In this document: positions 9,869-18,951 of the stretch, piece after piece
How the letters are laid out: each line of letters begins with the position of its first letter
Position numbering within the stretch: the first letter of the stretch is position 1
Origin: Zopfochytrium polystomum
Lineage: Eukaryota > Chytridiomycota > Chytridiomycetes > Chytridiales > Chytridiaceae
Length of the DNA: 21,815 bases
Assembly (NCBI GenBank): GCA_025765615.1
Contig: JAIVFJ010000584.1
Span: 1 to 21,815 of the forward strand
Direction of reading: 5' to 3'
The notes under the pieces: generated by a model
Told to the model about the DNA's origin: nothing
Databases searched by the model: none
What the model saw: only the letters and a program-made list of their open reading frames with translations
Translations under genes and position numbers: made by a program

Positions 9869-10541
9869 TTGGCTTGGTATGTGCTGCTTGCTGATGTGCC
9901 ACCCTTTCTCGGAGCCTTACTTTGATTGCAATCTACGGGTTTGTTAAGCAGCTGCAGATCAGAAACTATATCAGGCAATTCTCGGCAGCATCAACTACCT
10001 GGCAACACACACGCGACTGGGGATCTCGCTCCAGCAGTTTTGGTATCTCAGTGCTTTCAGCAAAGATCACAGAGAGCAGCATATGAGAATTCTCAATGTT
10101 GCTGGCTACACTGACGCTGCCCACAGCATCTACTCAGATGGAAAATCACAGCTCAGCTACAATGTTCTTTTTGGAGGACCAACTATCATCTGGACATCTG
10201 TTCAGACCAGCACTGTTATGTTGTGAGTAACCCTGAGGAAAAATGACATTTGCACCGGTCCCAGTGCTATTGACACTTCTACCTGCATGAGCACTTGGAG
10301 GTGGTCTTGGCTGCTCTGGCCTCGAAGCCTCAAACCATTTTGCAGCAAGCTTCTGGTCCTTGAAGTCCAAATGAAACAGTCAGAGCTAGAAGGCTATCAC
10401 AGCCACCCCAGCCAGCCTGCAGTGTGAAAGGGGGACCCACAGCAGCTCAGGAGAAGCATGATGCGCCTCAAAGTGTTGGGGCAAGATGAAGGTTTTGTTT
10501 CGAAAGGTTGACAAGAAACAAATAATTCCCAATTAGAAGGA

Positions 10542-10612
10542 GCAACAGTGGTTCAGTGGTAGAATTATCGCCTGCCACGCGGTAGACCCGGGTCCGATTC
10601 CCGGCTGTTGCA
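10542..10612 (+). tRNA. tRNA-Gly(GCC)
   Basis: Acceptor GCAACAG/CTGTTGC is perfect. The anticodon loop is CTGCCAC (GCC), and the T arm CCGGG-TCCGATT-CCCGG differs from the usual TTC at one base in the B box. No intron. Probably functional. Confidence 0.88.
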
Positions 10613-10655
10613 ATCATTGTGTGATTGAAAGCTAAATGTCAACAAAGCCAATCTC

Positions 10656-10747
10656 TGCCCTCTGCTGGAATCAGACCGACGATCTTATCCTTGCAAGGGC
10701 CGTGTGACCTCCTACGAGGGATACATTCTGCCAGCTGAGCAGAAGGC
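10656..10747 (-). pseudogene. tRNA-Thr(CGT)-like, intron-containing, D arm decayed
   Basis: Minus strand. The acceptor GCCTTCT/AGAGGGC pairs, and the anticodon stem TATCC/GGATA carries CTCGTA plus A (anticodon CGT) with an intron of about 21 nt. Positions 8-9 are missing, the 3' side of the D stem no longer matches GCTC, and the T stem has a mismatch. Probably a pseudogene. Confidence 0.65.
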
Positions 10748-10863
10748 TCCCTAATTCACTGTTTTGCTAGCCCAACTCAAACTCAAGCAGCTTTGATTGA
10801 TGTGCTGGCTGGTCTGCTGCAGCGGGCCAAGGCTAGGCAGTGTGAGCAATGCTTGTCCAGACA

Positions 10864-10946
10864 AACACACTTGCACACACAGATAAAGACCTATGCATGC
10901 ACGCACACACGTTTGCACACATACACACACACAGTCACACACAGTG
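10864..10946 (+). repeat. CA-rich imperfect microsatellite
   Basis: Interrupted runs of CACACA with AGACA, TGCACA and TTTGCA spacers. Ordinary simple repeat. Confidence 0.7.
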
Positions 10947-11359
10947 TGGCAAAGCTCAATGCAGCACTGTCCTGCTCAACCACTGCTGGCCAGCCTGAGG
11001 TGGGAAGAAAAACAACTGTGCCCATACAAAGTGATCCATGCACAACCGTCTCTCAGTGTATGTCTCCTCCACAAGGCCTAACCCACAAAAATGAATGAAG
11101 CTCCCCCAATAGTTTATAATCACTCCAGCTAATCATAAACATAGTAGAACCATTTTTGTTGATAATCCTTGGCTTCAAGGATTTGTAGAAGCTGAAGGAT
11201 GCTTTCATGTGGGCTTTAATTCACGGGCTTTAATTCACGTTTGCTCAAATGTCATGCGCACAACGGTTGGAGGTGTGCACAGGGGCCAGCCGCATCATGG
11301 CATCAAAGCAGTTTTGTGTGGCGTATGGGGCACCCTAATTCTGAAGCCCTGAAGCCAGC

Positions 11360-11465
11360 TGCCGTCTCCCGGGATTGAACCAGGTGCCTTAAGATGGCCA
11401 AGCCAACTGATGGGATTCCAGATGGCTCCTTCAGTCTTACGCCTCTCTCTCCTGATCGTCTACTT
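11360..11465 (-). pseudogene. tRNA-Phe(GAA) pseudogene, 5' third lost
   Basis: Minus strand. The 3' half, including TCTTA, AGGCA, a T arm with TTCAATC and the acceptor strand AGACGGC, matches the tRNA-Phe at 7825. TAAGACTGAAG and an unrelated intron of about 33 nt are also present. The region that should supply the 5' acceptor strand and D arm does not pair with its partner. Confidence 0.75.
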
Positions 11466-11515
11466 CCCTGTTCCTGCAGTTTTTTGTTTTTGTGTAAACT
11501 TTATTTATTAGGAGC

Positions 11516-11587
11516 GGGGAATTAGCTCAATCGGAGAGCGCTCGCTTAGCATGCGAGAGGCACAGAGATCGATAACCCGATTCTCCA
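11516..11587 (+). tRNA. tRNA-Ala(AGC)-like with broken T stem
   Basis: Acceptor GGGGAAT/ATTCTCC keeps the G3-U70 pair that identifies alanine tRNAs. Anticodon stem CTCGC/GCGAG surrounds TTAGCAT (AGC). The T stem CAGAG/ACCCG has only two good pairs of five, and the B box is altered. Probably a pseudogene or a very recent loss. Confidence 0.7.
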
Positions 11588-12034
11588 AAACCTGCTACGT
11601 GTTATGACAAGACACAACCAAGCCCTTGGAAAGGAACAAAAAAAAACAAAAGATGAATGTGGGGGAAGGGTCTAGAGGGGGTCCCTTGGTAAAAGCTGAT
11701 GGAACTCAGCTTTTCCATCAGGGTTCAGTTGTTGTCCATATCTGACAACAGAGAGAGTGCTCTGACAGTTGTTTGCCCTTTGCGAGGTGGTGCTGGGCAA
11801 AGTGCTGGCGGGTGCTGGCAGGATGCTTCCACCCTGTCCCTTTCAATTTGACATCAGCCAAACCGTCATCCTCCCTGGGAACAGGCTTGCTGTTGGCTCT
11901 CAGGTGGCACGCTCACTGCCATGAAACTTTCACTGCTTCACATTTTTGTTCATTTCCACTGGACTGATTGTCTTGTTGTTGTGAAACCAAAATTTTTTGG
12001 GCACTGATGTGCGCTTCTCTGCCCGAGTGTGTAA

Positions 12035-12108
12035 GGTCACATGGTGTAGTTGGTTATCACGTCTGTCTAACACACAGACGGTCTCCAGTTCGAGTCTGGA
12101 TGTGACCA
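12035..12108 (+). tRNA. tRNA-Val(AAC)
   Basis: Acceptor GGTCACA/TGTGACC is perfect. The anticodon loop is CTAACAC (AAC), and the T arm TCCAG-TTCGAGT-CTGGA is intact. No intron. It looks functional. Confidence 0.9.
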
Positions 12109-13296
12109 CAGACTGTGTGGATGAGTTTTCAAACAGAATTAGTGCACTTGTGTTCCTCACCAAAAATGTCTGTCTTGGCATTGAACTGACATGATTGTAA
12201 GCAAGAGAGCCCAGACAGACAGCCAGATTGCACCCACATTGAAAAAAAAAAGGTAAAAAGATTCATTGAGAAAGACAAAATGCTATAAGAAAACAAAAAA
12301 GAACATAGAGGAAGAAAATCTTCAGGAACCATATCAAAAAGGGAATAGTGTTGATTCCTTGATAATTAAAACAGGAAAACTTTGGGGACAGGGGCCAAGA
12401 CTTGCATCAGTCTGGAAATTATGTTGTTTCTTTACTTTCCAACCAACGCCTAAATCTGCTTGGGCAGGACATTCTCTGATGCAACGACAATATGATATCT
12501 ACTTATTACTGTTCAAACTTGGCACAAATTGTTAAGTGTTGAGATTGGAGCCAAGGAAACCAACTTCCTATCGACGGTGGCCTCGTCGGCGCCGCTGATG
12601 CAACTTACACTCAGGAAAGCAGCAGTTTGCCAGATTCCAATGTCTGGGAAAGGAAGAAGTCCTGCTGGTCATTGAGTCTGGAAAGTTAAACTAGGCCTGA
12701 ATCTTCATGATTAGCCCCCTGGCAGTCTCTTAATTTGCATCAGAAACTGTTCAAGTCAGTCCCAAACAGCCCAGCATGGGCAGTTTAGGTAGGCTCTTTT
12801 GCAAAAATTTTTGGTCAAACACTTTTGCTTGGGTCCATCTGTAAACAATCTACTCTGAGTGAGTAAGTGGAAGAGTGAATGAAGTGAAGTATGTGTGTTT
12901 GTGGGTGTCCCTCTTCTCTCCAAAACTCTGTTATGAATTATTGATACATGATGATGGTATACACGGCTGTAATAGTTGCCCAGCCAGGTTGTCGTGCATG
13001 GACACCCTTAGCACGTTGAATCAATTACATGATGTATATCATTCCACTGGTTCCTCTGAATTGGATTTTTTCAGGATTATATCAGGAAATGGACCCGTTT
13101 GACCTAACCAAACTGAGCCCCCAAGCTTTAAACTACACACCTTTGTTGTTGTCTGCATGACCATTCTTGGCATTCGACGTATGTCCAGCTGCACAGCCAT
13201 TTGGTATGGCCCATGCCCTCCCCCTTAGCTTATCTTGGACTGCCTTCAGACACTGAGTATTGTCACTGGTGCTTGCACAAGAACAGTACAAGTCGG

Positions 13297-13386
13297 ACAA
13301 CCAGTTTGCAGCGGAAGAGCGCATGACTGTAATGGTTTCTGCCTGGTGCCATCATGAGGTCCCCAGTTCGAACCTGGGTGGTTGGA
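13297..13386 (+). pseudogene. tRNA-Tyr(GTA)-like with 18-nt intron, D arm decayed
   Basis: Anticodon stem CATGA/TCATG holds CTGTAA plus A (anticodon GTA), with an intron at 13333-13350. T arm CCCAG-TTCGAAC-CTGGG is perfect. The acceptor has one mismatch at the first pair. The 5' side of the D stem (TTGC instead of GCTC) cannot pair, so the A box is damaged. Confidence 0.7.
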
Positions 13387-13559
13387 TGCCATATACTCAG
13401 CACTGAATGCTCATTTGTTCATTCCAAGCTCCTGCAACTGATATGCCCTCCACGTGTGACGCAATTTGGGTGGTGGTGCCAACTGCTGATAATCTCTTCT
13501 TTTGCATCAGCAAGCAGTGCCCATGCTTGTCTGTGGTTGTGTTGAGATTTGAGCCTAGG

Positions 13560-14540
13560 ATCGCTGTCCGCCGCCGCTGCCCCGCTCCCGTGGAACTGAG
13601 GCGAGTACATCCCCCCAGCCGCCGCAAGCCTCCGCCGCCGTCGCGGCCCGCCCTCGCATCCTCCACCCCTCTCACCCCGCGCCGCCACCACCACAGCCCC
13701 GTCGCAACCGGGACCCACGCACCCGCACCTCCACCGCCACCACCCGTCACACCTTGACCGTGCCGTCCCAGCTCCCTGACACCACCACAGCGGAGCCGGT
13801 CCCGCCTCCGACGACCTCGCCGCACGACACAGCGTCCGTGTGCGCGTCCCACCACCGCGCGGCCGCTGCCGCCTCCCGCTGCCGCCGTCCCGCCGCATGG
13901 AACAGCCGCCACCACACCGCTGCCTGCCTCGCGTACACCCGCCGCCACGACAGCACGGCGCCGGCACGGCCGCCGCGGCCGCCGTCTGCGAACCAAGTCA
14001 GGCTCATGTAGTACGGGCCATCACCGCCGCCTCAGCCGTTGTTGCAGCTGTCACAGCGTTGCTGAGGCTGCTGCTGCCGACGACGAGGCCCGGCTCGCTG
14101 TCCGCGTTGCGCCACCGCTGCTTCCCTTTGTGAGGGGAGGCGGTGGTGGTGGTGGGGGAGGGGAAGGCGGAGGAGGGGTGGAAGGATGACTGGGAGGTGA
14201 GAAGGGCGGGTGCTGAGGAAGGGAGCGGAAGGCAGCGTGATGGGGAAGGTGAAGGCGGTGGCGTTAAAGCACGCTAGCTCGGACATGTAGGCCGCGTCGG
14301 CGGTCTTGCTGCTGCCACTGCATGCAGCTGCTGGCGCCGTTGCTCCTGCTGTAGCTGCCACCCCTGCCTCGGCTGTGTCCAACGGTGCAGGATGAGCGGC
14401 GGCTCGGGGCTCGGCGAAAACGGCATCGGGCGGGTTGCGTGGTGGTGGCAGTCCCCCAACGCAGCCGCCGCTGCACCCTTGTCCGGCGGCTGTGTTGCCG
14501 AGGGTGCTGGCGTGAGCAGCGCCGACGACTGCGACAGCGC
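13560..14540 (-). pseudogene. WD40-repeat (possibly F-box/WD) protein gene, 3' truncated
   Basis: On the minus strand, after a likely acceptor near 14022, an exon reads GPYYMSLTWFADGG, then SWRRVYARQAAVWWRLFHAAG and WWDAHTDAVSCGEVV ... VVVSGSWDGTVKV. The last part is a typical WD40 blade (structural WD plus the S.SWDGTVKV strand). The tryptophan-rich stretch before it resembles the end of an F-box region, which is tentative. The frame stops (TGA at 13747-13749) exactly where the blade should continue VWD; that site could be a GTGTGA donor. No further blade is recognisable, and GC-rich sequence ends at about 13560 against the lower-GC block. Upstream minus frames (14032-14540) are low-complexity Pro/Ala-rich and could be the N-terminal exon. 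F-box/WD proteins select substrates for ubiquitin ligases, but this copy looks cut short. Confidence 0.5.
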
Positions 14541-14545
14541 AAAGT

Positions 14546-14707
14546 GTGGGTGGTTAGTTTTTTTGGCCCTTGTGGAAAACAATAACAAAATGAAAAAATT
14601 GACAAAAAACAATTAGACTTGGCCTCATATGAGTCCATATTGAGGCCATATTGAGTCACTAAGTGGCCCCACTTTCACTAAGTAGGGCCTGGATGGATAT
14701 GTCTAGG
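14546..14707 (+). repeat. Repeat element copy C: one scaffold, shortened, conserved end
   Basis: Close relative of copy B. It shares GTGGGTGGT, TTAGTTTTTTTGGCCCT, the scaffold at 14576-14612, the GAGTCCATATTGAG words, one and a fraction copies of the 19-bp unit GTGGCCCCACTTTCACTAA (14663-14681), and the 26-bp end finishing GGATATGTCTAGG. Compared with B it lacks the inverted repeat, the second scaffold and the TGGACTTGATAG iterations. Confidence 0.8.
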
Positions 14708-14827
14708 GTTGAAACACCCCCTATACAACAGCCCAATAAAGTTAGTTTTAGCCTATTATTTGCGTTCCCTCAGTCTAGGGCCCAGATCCCAGGTTCAAAG
14801 GAGTGAGTATAGTCTCACAAGTGGCTT

Positions 14828-15151
14828 TTAAAAGGAATGGCTCGAACTATAGGAACCACCATTGTCAGCAGTGAGTTGAGGAATGTCATTACAAGCAATA
14901 AACATCTTTGCTTCCATTCTAAACGTACGAGAATCTTTGAAAAGTGATCAAGCAACAATATTCTCATTCCCTGCTAATTCTTTCATAAGACCAGAATTGC
15001 ATTTGGAGCCATCCGAATTCAGCCATACAAAGATAACGTTTTTTTCAAGCTTTGCTAATTCAGAAGTGGCTTTATTAGCATCAGCAGAATGACGAGTTAC
15101 CAAAGTGACACTGCACTTGGCAGCAAACCCACCTAAAGTAATGGTTTGTTG
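14828..15151 (-). pseudogene. Fragment of a D5-like (superfamily 3) viral-type helicase, broken
   Basis: The minus-strand frame shows the order typical of the D5 primase-helicase of nucleocytoplasmic large DNA viruses and some related elements: DANKATSELAKL, then a strand in the Walker B position (FVWLNSDG), GLMKELAGNENIVA, SLFKDSRTF and MFIACNDIPQLTADNGG, the last being the sensor or C-motif asparagine region. The N-terminal Walker A loop is absent, and the Walker B acid appears replaced. A TGA at 14948-14950 interrupts the GNENIVA region, and the frame ends at TAA (14828-14830), before the expected arginine-finger continuation. Codon composition is A/T-richer than the neighbouring fungal genes, in keeping with transfer. 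It lies just beyond the right end of repeat copy C. Best read as a non-functional endogenous viral remnant. Confidence 0.75.
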
Positions 15152-15606
15152 GCGCGCTCTCCTAGCACATAACGACGACTAAACTTCTACTCGCCCGAGC
15201 GATAAACTTCACTTTCACTGGACTGCCGCGTCAAGAGTCGGATGATGATGAGGCCTGGGTTTAGCGTTCGACTCGATAGTCAAACACAGAGACAGCGTTT
15301 GACAGCGGAGACAGCACGACAGGGAGTGACAACTGAGACAGCGAGAGACACCCACCCAACGACTCTGCGGCTGCGGCTGCCTCGACTGTCTTTGGTTCGC
15401 TCTGCTAGTGACTCTCTCTCTTCTGTTTGTCTGTCTCTCTGTCTCTCTTTGTGCCGGCTGACTATCTCTCTGTCTGTCTGTCTGTCTGTCTCTGTGACTC
15501 CCAATTGCTCTCTCAGCTCTTGTTGTCTTCGGAGCTCTCTCTCTCGCTCTCGCTCTCTCTCTCTCTTGTCCTCCAAAAACGCTGCCAACCCACCACCGCA
15601 GCAGCC
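15152..15606 (+). promoter_or_regulatory. Pyrimidine-rich leader and upstream region of the kinase-like gene
   Basis: From about 15410 to 15570 the plus strand is nearly all C/T, with TCTG iterations at about 15469-15494 and CT iterations at about 15535-15568, ending just before the ATG at 15607. Such tracts are common in fungal core promoters and 5' UTRs. No TATA box is evident. The function is inferred from position only. Confidence 0.4.
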
Positions 15607-17941
15607 ATGACGCCGTCCTCGCTCGCAAAGACGCCAACCTCACCGCCACCGCGCAGACCTCGCCGCTCCGCCCCCGCCGCCACCGCCACCGCCACCTCAG
15701 CAGCAGCAGCACCAGCAACAGGAGCACCAGAGCCCGCCAACAGCCTCACTGCGCACGTATCCTCCGGTCGGGGTGCGCGGCCGACGGCCGCCGGCGTGTC
15801 TCGAGACACTCCTCCTATCCGTCCTGGCTGTCTGCTACTGGTGTCGTCGTCCCTTCTCACCCCCACCGCTCACCTCAACGTCCTCCCTTCCGCCCTCTGG
15901 CCTGGCGGCGGCGGCAGCAGCAGCAGCGGCATTGGCATCGCCGACTCCGTCGCCGTCTTCCGCGTCGGCGGGTGGGCGGCTGCGGCGCCCGCGCCCGCAC
16001 CTGCACCCGCCCCCGGCCTGGTCGACGACTGCTTGAACTGCTTGGGGCTGACAAAGAACCCGGACTGGTACGGGTCCAACAAAGACAAGATCAAAGTGAA
16101 CGGCCAAAAGTTTACGGTGAAGCTTTATTTCTTTTCGCAATTCTTTTCGTTTTCGCGGCTGGCGTAGAGAGCATTGCATCCCCTTATATGCCTCGGTTGC
16201 ATGCGTCTTCCAAACTAAAAAAAAAAAAAAAAAAATTACAGAAAGACCCCAGTCAAGGGAGAAAATCGGTAATTCTGCCGGCTCGGTGACGTTCACGACG
16301 GACAACAAGGTGGTCAAGCAGCTGAAAGATAACTGGCAATTTACAGAAGATGGGATCGAGGCGACAAAGAAGGGTACGTGCCAACAACAACATTAATGGA
16401 CCTCGTTGTTTCCCTTGCGACGCGGCTTTACCATTACATGTTCTTCTACCTTCTGCACATCGCCTCGTCTGACACACACCCTCCAAAAACCAAGCCGGCC
16501 AGTACGTGACTCACAAGGGTCAGACGATGGTGCAAGAGAAAGTCGACGGGACGACGCTGGCGGAATGGGTGTTGCAGCAAAAGGCGGCGGGGCGGACGAC
16601 GGGCCTGGGCATCAAGCAAACGCTCAACGACGCCATTTCGCAGCAGAACGCGCTCGGGTACAAGCACGGCGACGTGCACATGAAGAACATCATGGTCGAC
16701 GCGAACGGCCAGGTTTGTTTTGTTGGTTCAGCTTCCTGTCGCGTTCTCGGGCACCAAAACGGACTCACACTTTCTTTCCTTGAACGGCAAGTTCAAAACC
16801 CTGATTGACTGGGACGCCGGTACGTGCCCGCAGCTCCGCCGAATGCCCTTTTTTTTCTTTCTTTTTTAAAAAAACACGTTCCAACATCCTAAAAAACCCC
16901 CGCACCTCCAGCCAGCAAGCTCGACAAGAACAAGCCGCTGACCGAGGACTCGTGGGCGTCGACCAAAGTGGAGAGCCAGTGCAGGTCGGCGGGGGTGACG
17001 TTCGAGCGGCGGTCGGGGACGGCGCGGCCGGCCGCGGGAAGCACCGCGTGCAAGATCAACAGCGCCAAGAAGGTGTCGCAGAACATGAATGCTTTCTTTG
17101 CGAACAAGCAGGTCAATGCGGACGGAACGCTGGACATCAAGGTGCGTTGCGCGAGGGGGATGATCCGCGTGCGTGCGGGTCGTGAGGCGGCCTTTGCACG
17201 CCAGCCCCTTTTTTTCCGCCTTCTATGTCTCTGTGGCTCTGACCTCTGTCTCCCACCTTTCCTCCTCCAGGCGACGCTCGCGGCCGCAAAGGCGAACAAG
17301 AAAACGGCCGGCGCGATCGGGTCCGTGACGAAAGAAACCATCGCGGCGGCACGGGGCAAGGGCGGCGCGAAGGCGGCGGCGGGGGCGGGGGCGAAGCCGG
17401 GGAAAGGCGAGGCACGAGGCGCGGGGGGCGATGGCAGCGGCAAAAAGGCGGCGGGGAAGCGCGGCGGGAAGGGCGCTGCCGGCAAGGTGAAAGCCGGGGG
17501 TAAGGGGCGCGGGTCGGGGCGGCGGGGAAGGCGAAAGCGACGAAGGCTTCGCGCGCGGGCGGCGGCAGGAAGTCGGTGGCGGCCGGTAAGGCGGGCAAGG
17601 GGGGCGGCAAGGGGGGCGGCAAGGGGAGCGGCAAGAGAAACAGCGGAGCCGGCGGTGCGAGCGCGAAAGCAAAGGCGCGGGGCGCAGGTAAGAAACCGGC
17701 CGCCGCGGGCGGGAAGGCGGGCAAGAAGAACGTCCGCGCGGCGAAAAGCAAGGGCAAGGCGGCAGGCGCAAGAACGAAGCCAGCGGCCAAGGCGACAGGG
17801 CCGAAGAAAAACAAGAAGGCGGTGCCGGCGGTCTCGAACAAGAAGCCGAAGACCACCGCCGGCCCAGGGAAGAAGACGAAGAAGGTGGAGCCTGTCCAAC
17901 CGAAGGCAGTTGCGGGCGGCAAGGCCAAGACCAAGAAGTGA
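15607..17941 (+). CDS. Compact protein-kinase-like protein with Lys/Ala/Gly-rich tail
   Basis: Six exons, about 15607-16116, 16253-16373, 16495-16712, 16792-16819, 16912-17141 and 17271-17941; the phases join cleanly except near the third acceptor choice at 16241/16252. The start follows GCAGCC. The N-terminus is Pro/Ala/Thr-rich and low-complexity, and may hide an intron from 15756. The kinase core comprises EKIGNSAGSVTF (glycine-loop-like), KVVKQLK (candidate ATP-binding lysine), MVQEKVDGTTLAEWV (hinge), HGDVHMKNIMVD (catalytic Asp and Asn) and LIDWDAG (metal-binding Asp, in place of DFG). HGD.H...N with IDWD resembles APH/RIO/Bud32-type kinases rather than standard HRD/DFG kinases. The domain is short, and no C-lobe beyond IDWD is obvious. 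The substrate is unknown. The tail from about 17340 is histone-H1-like (GKGGAK, KKAAGK) and changes frame once near 17510 to end GGKAKTKK. The basic tail suggests nucleic-acid or nuclear association, which is inference. Confidence 0.65.
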
Positions 17942-18078
17942 CCTGGGGTCCCTTTTTTATTTCGCGTTTGTTGGTGGGAGATCCGGCGGTTGGTGGATGG
18001 GAAAACTTTTTACCCATTACACGTGATCACACATTTGCAGAGGACTGGCGCCCCAACCGGCATCACCTTTACCCTCAG

Positions 18079-18330
18079 TCACGCGTCAAACAGCCGCGAG
18101 GGGGCTCTCGAGGGTGCAAAAGAAGTCTCCATGCGGAAGTAGGTCAGGTTGTTCGAGACGAGCGGCTTCGCAGGAATCTGGTAAATGCAAAAAAACGAAC
18201 TCTTTGCTGCCTTGACGGCAAATTCAAAGCTGGAGGGATGGAACCCACAGACTGCAGTCGGTGGTCAAGGCCACCAGTTCGTTGGAGATTGTACTGTACG
18301 TGCAGTCTAATCGGCCGAAAAGCAGGACCG
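18079..18330 (-). other. Possible minus-strand exons, unrecognised
   Basis: A minus frame reads CTYSTISNELVALTTDCSLW. After a good pyrimidine-rich acceptor (…TTTTTTTGCATTTACCAG, near 18182) it continues IPAKPLVSNNLTYFRMETS to SRLFDA and TGA at 18079-18081. It would converge on the kinase-like gene. A plus-strand frame over 18041-18141 (RTGAPTGITFTLSHASNSRE) is equally open and has more purine-first codons, so the strand is not settled. No family recognised. Confidence 0.25.
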
Positions 18331-18490
18331 ATCGGCGGCCCAGAAGCTTCCAGCGATGCAGCAACGACGCCCCAGCACGTGCACGCCCATGAATCAATTA
18401 TCCAATAGCCCTCCTTTGAAAGATCTGCTGTCATCCACGCTTGGATCCCAATCTCTGGCGTGGCTCGGCCACCCCACGAAATCAAAAAAA

Positions 18491-18848
18491 ATGTCCTTAC
18501 TCGACCACACGAGGACCCCGGCTCACCGCCAGCAATCCATCGACCTCCTTCAGCATCACCTGGACCAGCGTGCGCGAGCACTTGGATGCCGTCGACCGGT
18601 ACCGCGTCGCGACCCTCTTCCGGCTGCTTCCGGATCAGGTCGACGCCTTCCTCCAAACCCAGCGATTACCCTTTGACGCCGCCAGCGTCCGCGGCGCGGA
18701 CACGGACTTCCTGGACGTCCTGCTCGAGCGTTTCCCGCATCGCAGCGCCCTGCCTCTGGCGGAGCCCGCCCTGCCGCCGCCGCCGCTGCCGGCGGCGAAG
18801 AAGGAGGAACCCAAGGCAGAAGCGTCCGAGGACGACGAACCAATGTGA
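18491..18848 (+). CDS. Small unrecognised acidic-tail protein, frameshifted
   Basis: From ATG 18491 the frame reads MSLLDHTRTPAHRQQSIDLL and HHLDQ. About 18570 the sense continues one frame on as VREHLDAVDRYRVATLFRLL, then QVDAFLQTQRLPFDAASVRG and DFLDVLLERFPHRSALPL. It ends in a Pro-rich linker and an acidic tail (KKEEPKAEASEDDEPM) with TGA at 18846-18848. Removing a single base near CAGCGTGCG would unite both parts into about 118 residues of helical character. I do not recognise the family. It lies just upstream of the WW-repeat gene, and the two could be exons of one gene, but the splice phases do not fit as written. Confidence 0.5.
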
Positions 18849-18951
18849 AACACATGTGCTTGACCACTCCAGCTCACCTCTAACACTCCCCACTTTCCTC
18901 CCCCCCCTCCCCCATTCCCCACGCCGAAGACGATTCTGTCGCCTTGTGCAG

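Larger units (their letters stand above)
6213..13555. other. Lower-GC block with scattered tRNA loci and no convincing protein gene
   Basis: Base composition drops visibly right after repeat copy B and returns to GC-rich at about 13555-13565. Frames are short, lack coding-like third positions and show no recognisable domains. The only structured features are ten tRNA or tRNA-like loci (7825-13386), a T28/A32 pair (8565-8740) and a CA-rich stretch near 10864-10946. The sub-stretches 6213-7824, 10750-11360 and 12110-13296 hold nothing else I can support. CTAGG occurs at both edges (6208-6212 and 13555-13559), which may be chance. Confidence 0.6.

Noticed and set aside
7825..13386. tRNA-derived SINE family
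   Set aside because: The loci are of different isotypes, with unrelated flanks and no shared body or tail downstream of the tRNA part.
17340..17941. Genuine histone H1
   Set aside because: Only the lysine/alanine composition is H1-like. No globular winged-helix domain is present, and the tail is joined to a kinase-like core.
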